Assembly: GCF_954871325.1 (NCBI RefSeq)
Contig: NC_088776.1
Coordinates: 52,408,569-52,472,568, forward strand
Source: Gordionus sp. m RMFG-2023
Taxonomy: Eukaryota > Nematomorpha > Gordioida > Chordodea > Parachordodidae
Length of the DNA stretch: 64,000 nt
Direction of reading: 5' to 3'
Shown: in pieces, positions 60,701 through 64,000 of the stretch
How positions within the stretch are numbered: the first letter of the stretch is position 1
How the letters are laid out: every line of letters starts with the position of its first letter
Made by a program: the position numbers and the translations under genes
Notes under the pieces: generated by a model
Told to the model about the DNA's origin: nothing
The model's database searches: none
What the model saw: only the letters and a program-made list of their open reading frames with translations

Positions 60701-63700
60701 GTAAAAAAGTCATTTTTGATAAAAGGTGGACATAGAATAATCTAATTCTCAGGCGACGATATACATACCTTTTTTAAGAATTATTAGTCCTCTTTAAAAC
60801 AAAAATACTATTAATCAATGATAAACAAATAAGTAGTTTGTGTCTTAAGGTCTACTGGAATTTAATGTAATCCAGATTCGCATTAGTTGATAAATGTGAT
60901 TCTATTGTAAACTAGTGCAATCCAGGATCACATCAAATTTTAGTGTACCTTCGATATATTTAGTCATTAATCGACTTTACCTTTAAAATTGAGAATATTT
61001 TTTTTTATCCGTCTATGATAATTCCCTTCTAGAATTTTCTATTTTTATCGGTAAATATTATGTTCGGGCATGTTTGATTTAATTAAAAGCGTTTGATATA
61101 ATAGAAGAATTCATGCGAAAAAAGAGAGTATGTCTAAATGCCCGATTTTGTCGGATATGATTGACTCATTTGATGATGTAATTCTTAGCATAAATATAAA
61201 ATTAAATTTCAAGGGTAAAATAAATATTATAATACTGGAAATGTGCGTAATCAGGCAATATGCGTAAATATCTCATAGAATTATCTGAAGTTTATAGACT
61301 AGAGGTATTTGACAAAATTTAAAAAAAACGCCATAAATATAGGATTTAAAGTTAGAGATAATAACAAAATTTTGTTGAACCCTCTTTAAAATTTAAAGAT
61401 CCAATTTTTCCGAAAATGTTCTAGTATAAGTGTAACATATTTATTCTTTAAATTTCAGAGTTGTTTTTTGAATTTAGAAATTATGTATCTCAATCAGGTA
61501 TTACGTGAGTCAAGAATTAGAAAAAAAGAAAAGAAGCTTACTAGATCACAAATCCATTCTAACAATAAGTGTAGATGCTAAAAATTGTGTTAGCTATGCG
61601 CTCTTTTATAACTATAATTAGTAAAGTGATTCAGATGTTTGCATACATAATATATTTTAAATTTTTTTTAAAGATATATCTCATTCTTATATAAAGTATA
61701 TTTTTATTTTAAACATTATTATGCCAGTTTACAAAAAATCTAGTATGATACAAATACTTCAAACGAATAGTCCTACTGACGTTTCATACATCGAAAGAAA
61801 CGGTGCACACTATTTAATTATAACGAACTCGGATGGTTATACAGATATCTGGGGATGGATGTACGGGAACCAATTTGTCAAATACCAAAGTTTGTACACG
61901 CCGAAACCTGTCAAAGTTGAACACTTTTTTGCTCCCAACAATAAGATGGGATTGATAATACTCGATTCTTATAATGTAATTAATACATATAATATATGCA
62001 AAAAAAAATATATATATTTATTTGATTATAAGCTTTTGTTGATATTCGTTTCAGTTTAGATGTATATTACACGTTAGTTAGAAAACGATACCATAATATA
62101 CATTAAAATTCTAAAATAAACTATAGAAGTATAAATAAGGGGTGTATTCGAATTCTAATTCAATTCATTTCTCTGAAAGAAAAAGAAACCATTCTCCTAA
62201 TATATATTATCCAAGTATATAAGACAAAGATTAATCATTTACTACTATAATCCGAAAACCAGATAGATATACTTTTAATTTCTCTTTTTTTTTGCTATAT
62301 ATATTCTATTTTATTAACATAGAGTCTTGTGTATAATAATTTAACAACCAAAAATTAATATGTTTACATTTATTACACCTTTTCCCACTCCCGTCCCAGT
62401 CCACCCTAAAAATATTCTCGGAGAAATCGAGCGAACCGCAATCAGAATCAGAAACAACTATATTCGACGATTTTATCGAGAGAGAGGATTTGACGGCAAT
62501 TTTAAGTGACACATATCCGGGTCATCCATACCCCTCCATCAGTTATATAGATACCATTCAAACTGAAAAATCGGTTTACTTTACAGTTGCAACTTTGGAA
62601 TCGATTAGTAATTATTCCAATCACACGGAAAAGAAGCATTTTCACTCGGTGTTCAAGCTTCGATTTGAGACCGTGGAAAGTAAAGTTCTCTATCTGTTCC
62701 TTTCTTTCCCCTTTTTAATAGGTATCCTTTTTCAAAATAATTTATAATTTTTTTGCAATCTTAAATTAATACATATATTGATTACAGCACTTGGCACTCA
62801 ATCATACCATTAATTAGTCTCACGAGAAAAAAGAGGAGAGAATCCAATAAGAGCCTACCATCTACTATATTTCTCTTTTCAAAAACATTGAATATTAATC
62901 AATTTTTATCAGAAACGGAATATATGCCCAACGATACCCTGATACTTCAATTCAAAAATTTGTTCGAGGAAATTCAATCTACGCTTAATAAGGTGACCGA
63001 TATCAATTTCGAAATTAACACGATTCTCCAAAAAACTTTGCCTCAGAACATAACTAAAGATGTCATTATAAATGGTCTTATTATTTATTTTTTTCATTTA
63101 ATTATAATTTTGACAAAAAGATGCATTTTTAATATATCTTAATCCTAACCCATATCTATAATCCCCCAAGCTCTCATTATGAAACATACTTCATCCAATT
63201 GAAAAAAATGCCTCTGAGATGGTCAATCCTTAAGTTGATCCTCTTTAACTAGGGATGATTGGAGTATATTAACCTTTAAAACAAAGGTTTCTCAATTATG
63301 CAGATTAGCTGAGTGTCTTAACTCGTCTTATTCCTAAACAGAAATCTGTTTAGAAAGAGAATATTTAGATTCAGTGCACACTTAAAAATAAAATAGAATA
63401 GGGTCTCCTAGTTCAAAATCTGAATTCCACTGGTCTAAACAGAAATAAATTTTATAAATAAGGCGAACCAGGACATGGCTATATGATTGTATAAAAAAAA
63501 GGAAGAGAGAAATATATATATTTTTTAAATGATTATGATACCAAGTTATGATAAAAATATTGTTTATATTTTGACACAAATTAAGGAGATCTGATCGTGA
63601 ATGGCACCATAAAAATCCAGAATTTGGTAATTAATACTAATCGGACAGAATTTCCAATTATTGATATAAGCGAATTGGATACCCTGACAACTTCTGCCGA

Positions 63701-63762
63701 AAACTACAGTCTCTTCTTTGACGATATTCTTTTAACGAATCAACCGAATCAAACTTTAAACG
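57769..63762 (+). CDS. secreted EAR-repeat protein, 5' part
   Basis: Eight exons: 57769-57913, 58270-58487, 59333-59619, 60141-60313, 61728-61975, 62400-62679, 62913-63074 and 63586-63762. All phases match. The model gives 563 residues and runs past the window edge (open donor at 63763, phase 1). Exon one encodes a signal peptide (CLIFIIVFLNIWITHLFAS). Exons two to five carry repeats of the EAR/EPTP beta-propeller type: NSIYLFTWSSKTIWISK, DRIYLAIIRID, IYKWDHAHMDVL, and AHYLIITNSDGYTDIWGW. Exon six is acidic and Ser-rich, then YPGHPYPSISYID. Exon seven is helical (LFEEIQSTLNKVTDINFEI). Exons seven and eight join to VIINGDLIVNGTIKIQNL, a beta-rich repeat start. Several N-glycosylation sequons (NIT, NRT, NQT) fit an extracellular protein. 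It may belong to the large arthropod eggshell or extracellular group of Nasrat/Polehole type, but that is a guess. Confidence 0.72.
58545..58690. repeat. MITE fragment, TTGAG-GCCG family
   Basis: Contains GCTCGAGATTCAGCTAATAG and AAACCGGCCCAAATAGAGCG, matching the order of blocks in 27460-27622 and 37403-37707. It lies in the second intron of the EAR-repeat gene. Confidence 0.55.
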
Positions 63763-64000
63763 GTAAAAAAAATGGCGGGTGGATGACGAGTAATCGTCTT
63801 GCCCGAAACTTTTAATGAAAAATGAAAAAAATATTATAATATGAATAGAATAATTTAAAAAAATTGAGTAAAATAGGGTTATATTTCCCCTCCTTCGCCC
63901 ATAAAAAATAAATGAAATAACTGAAATGTTAACGTATATTTTAAGACCTATCTATATACTAGTAGTGAGAATATAACTGTACTGTATTACAAGTGCGTAA
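63763..64000. other. window end, probable intron of EAR-repeat gene
   Basis: Begins GTAAAAAAAA after a phase-1 exon end. If not spliced there, the frame continues for about 17 codons to a stop at 63813-63815. No following exon is visible before 64000. Confidence 0.4.

Overview
The window is very AT-rich eukaryotic, metazoan DNA. Coding sequence is sparse and split by introns, and most of the rest is transposon wreckage. Host genes are recognisable by homology: a circularly permuted mitochondrial ribosome GTPase (MTG1, minus strand, 6179-9077), a BTB-BACK-kelch protein (minus, 17538-27161), the RNA polymerase III repressor MAF1 (plus, 50410-54523), and the 5' part of a large secreted EAR-repeat protein (plus, from 57769 past the window end). 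A weak odorant-binding-protein-like fragment (24593-25029, minus) would suggest an arthropod, but it is not strong enough to name a lineage. Many introns are extremely short (39, 43, 50 bp in MTG1; 41, 42 bp in MAF1; 40 bp in a hAT transposase). Others run to 0.3-4.7 kb and are full of repeats.

Layout. 1-2875: no genes, one dispersed repeat. 2876-4559: degenerate hAT element. 6179-9077: MTG1 with a Harbinger-type MITE in an intron. 10122-12230: last exon of an unrecognised gene split by a 1,974-bp hAT element with a perfect 8-bp target duplication. 14456-15403 and about 15640-15913: two further hAT relics. 17538-27161: BTB-kelch gene, whose introns hold a tRNA-derived SINE cluster, GC-rich MITEs and the OBP-like fragment. 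28944-32990: long inverted repeat whose arms are arrays of about 119-bp units with the palindrome TGACAATTGTCA, enclosing a hAT transposase fragment. 34464-36314: intact MULE transposase reading frame. 37.2-41.1 kb: MITEs and an internally deleted hAT. 44386-47672: broken Ty3/gypsy retroelement fossil. 50410-54523: MAF1. 57769-63762: EAR-repeat gene.

The host genes do not form a pathway and are treated as independent housekeeping, developmental and secreted-protein genes. The shared theme is mobile DNA: at least four terminal-repeat families of hAT type (CAGTGGCG, TAGTGATGTTAA, TAGGCCTATTC and TAGNGATCTGCA ends), a MULE, a Harbinger-type MITE, a tRNA SINE and a gypsy fossil. Exon structures were assembled by hand from splice-site phase and homology. 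All reading-frame phases close in MTG1, MAF1, the kelch gene and the EAR gene, which is the main support for these models.
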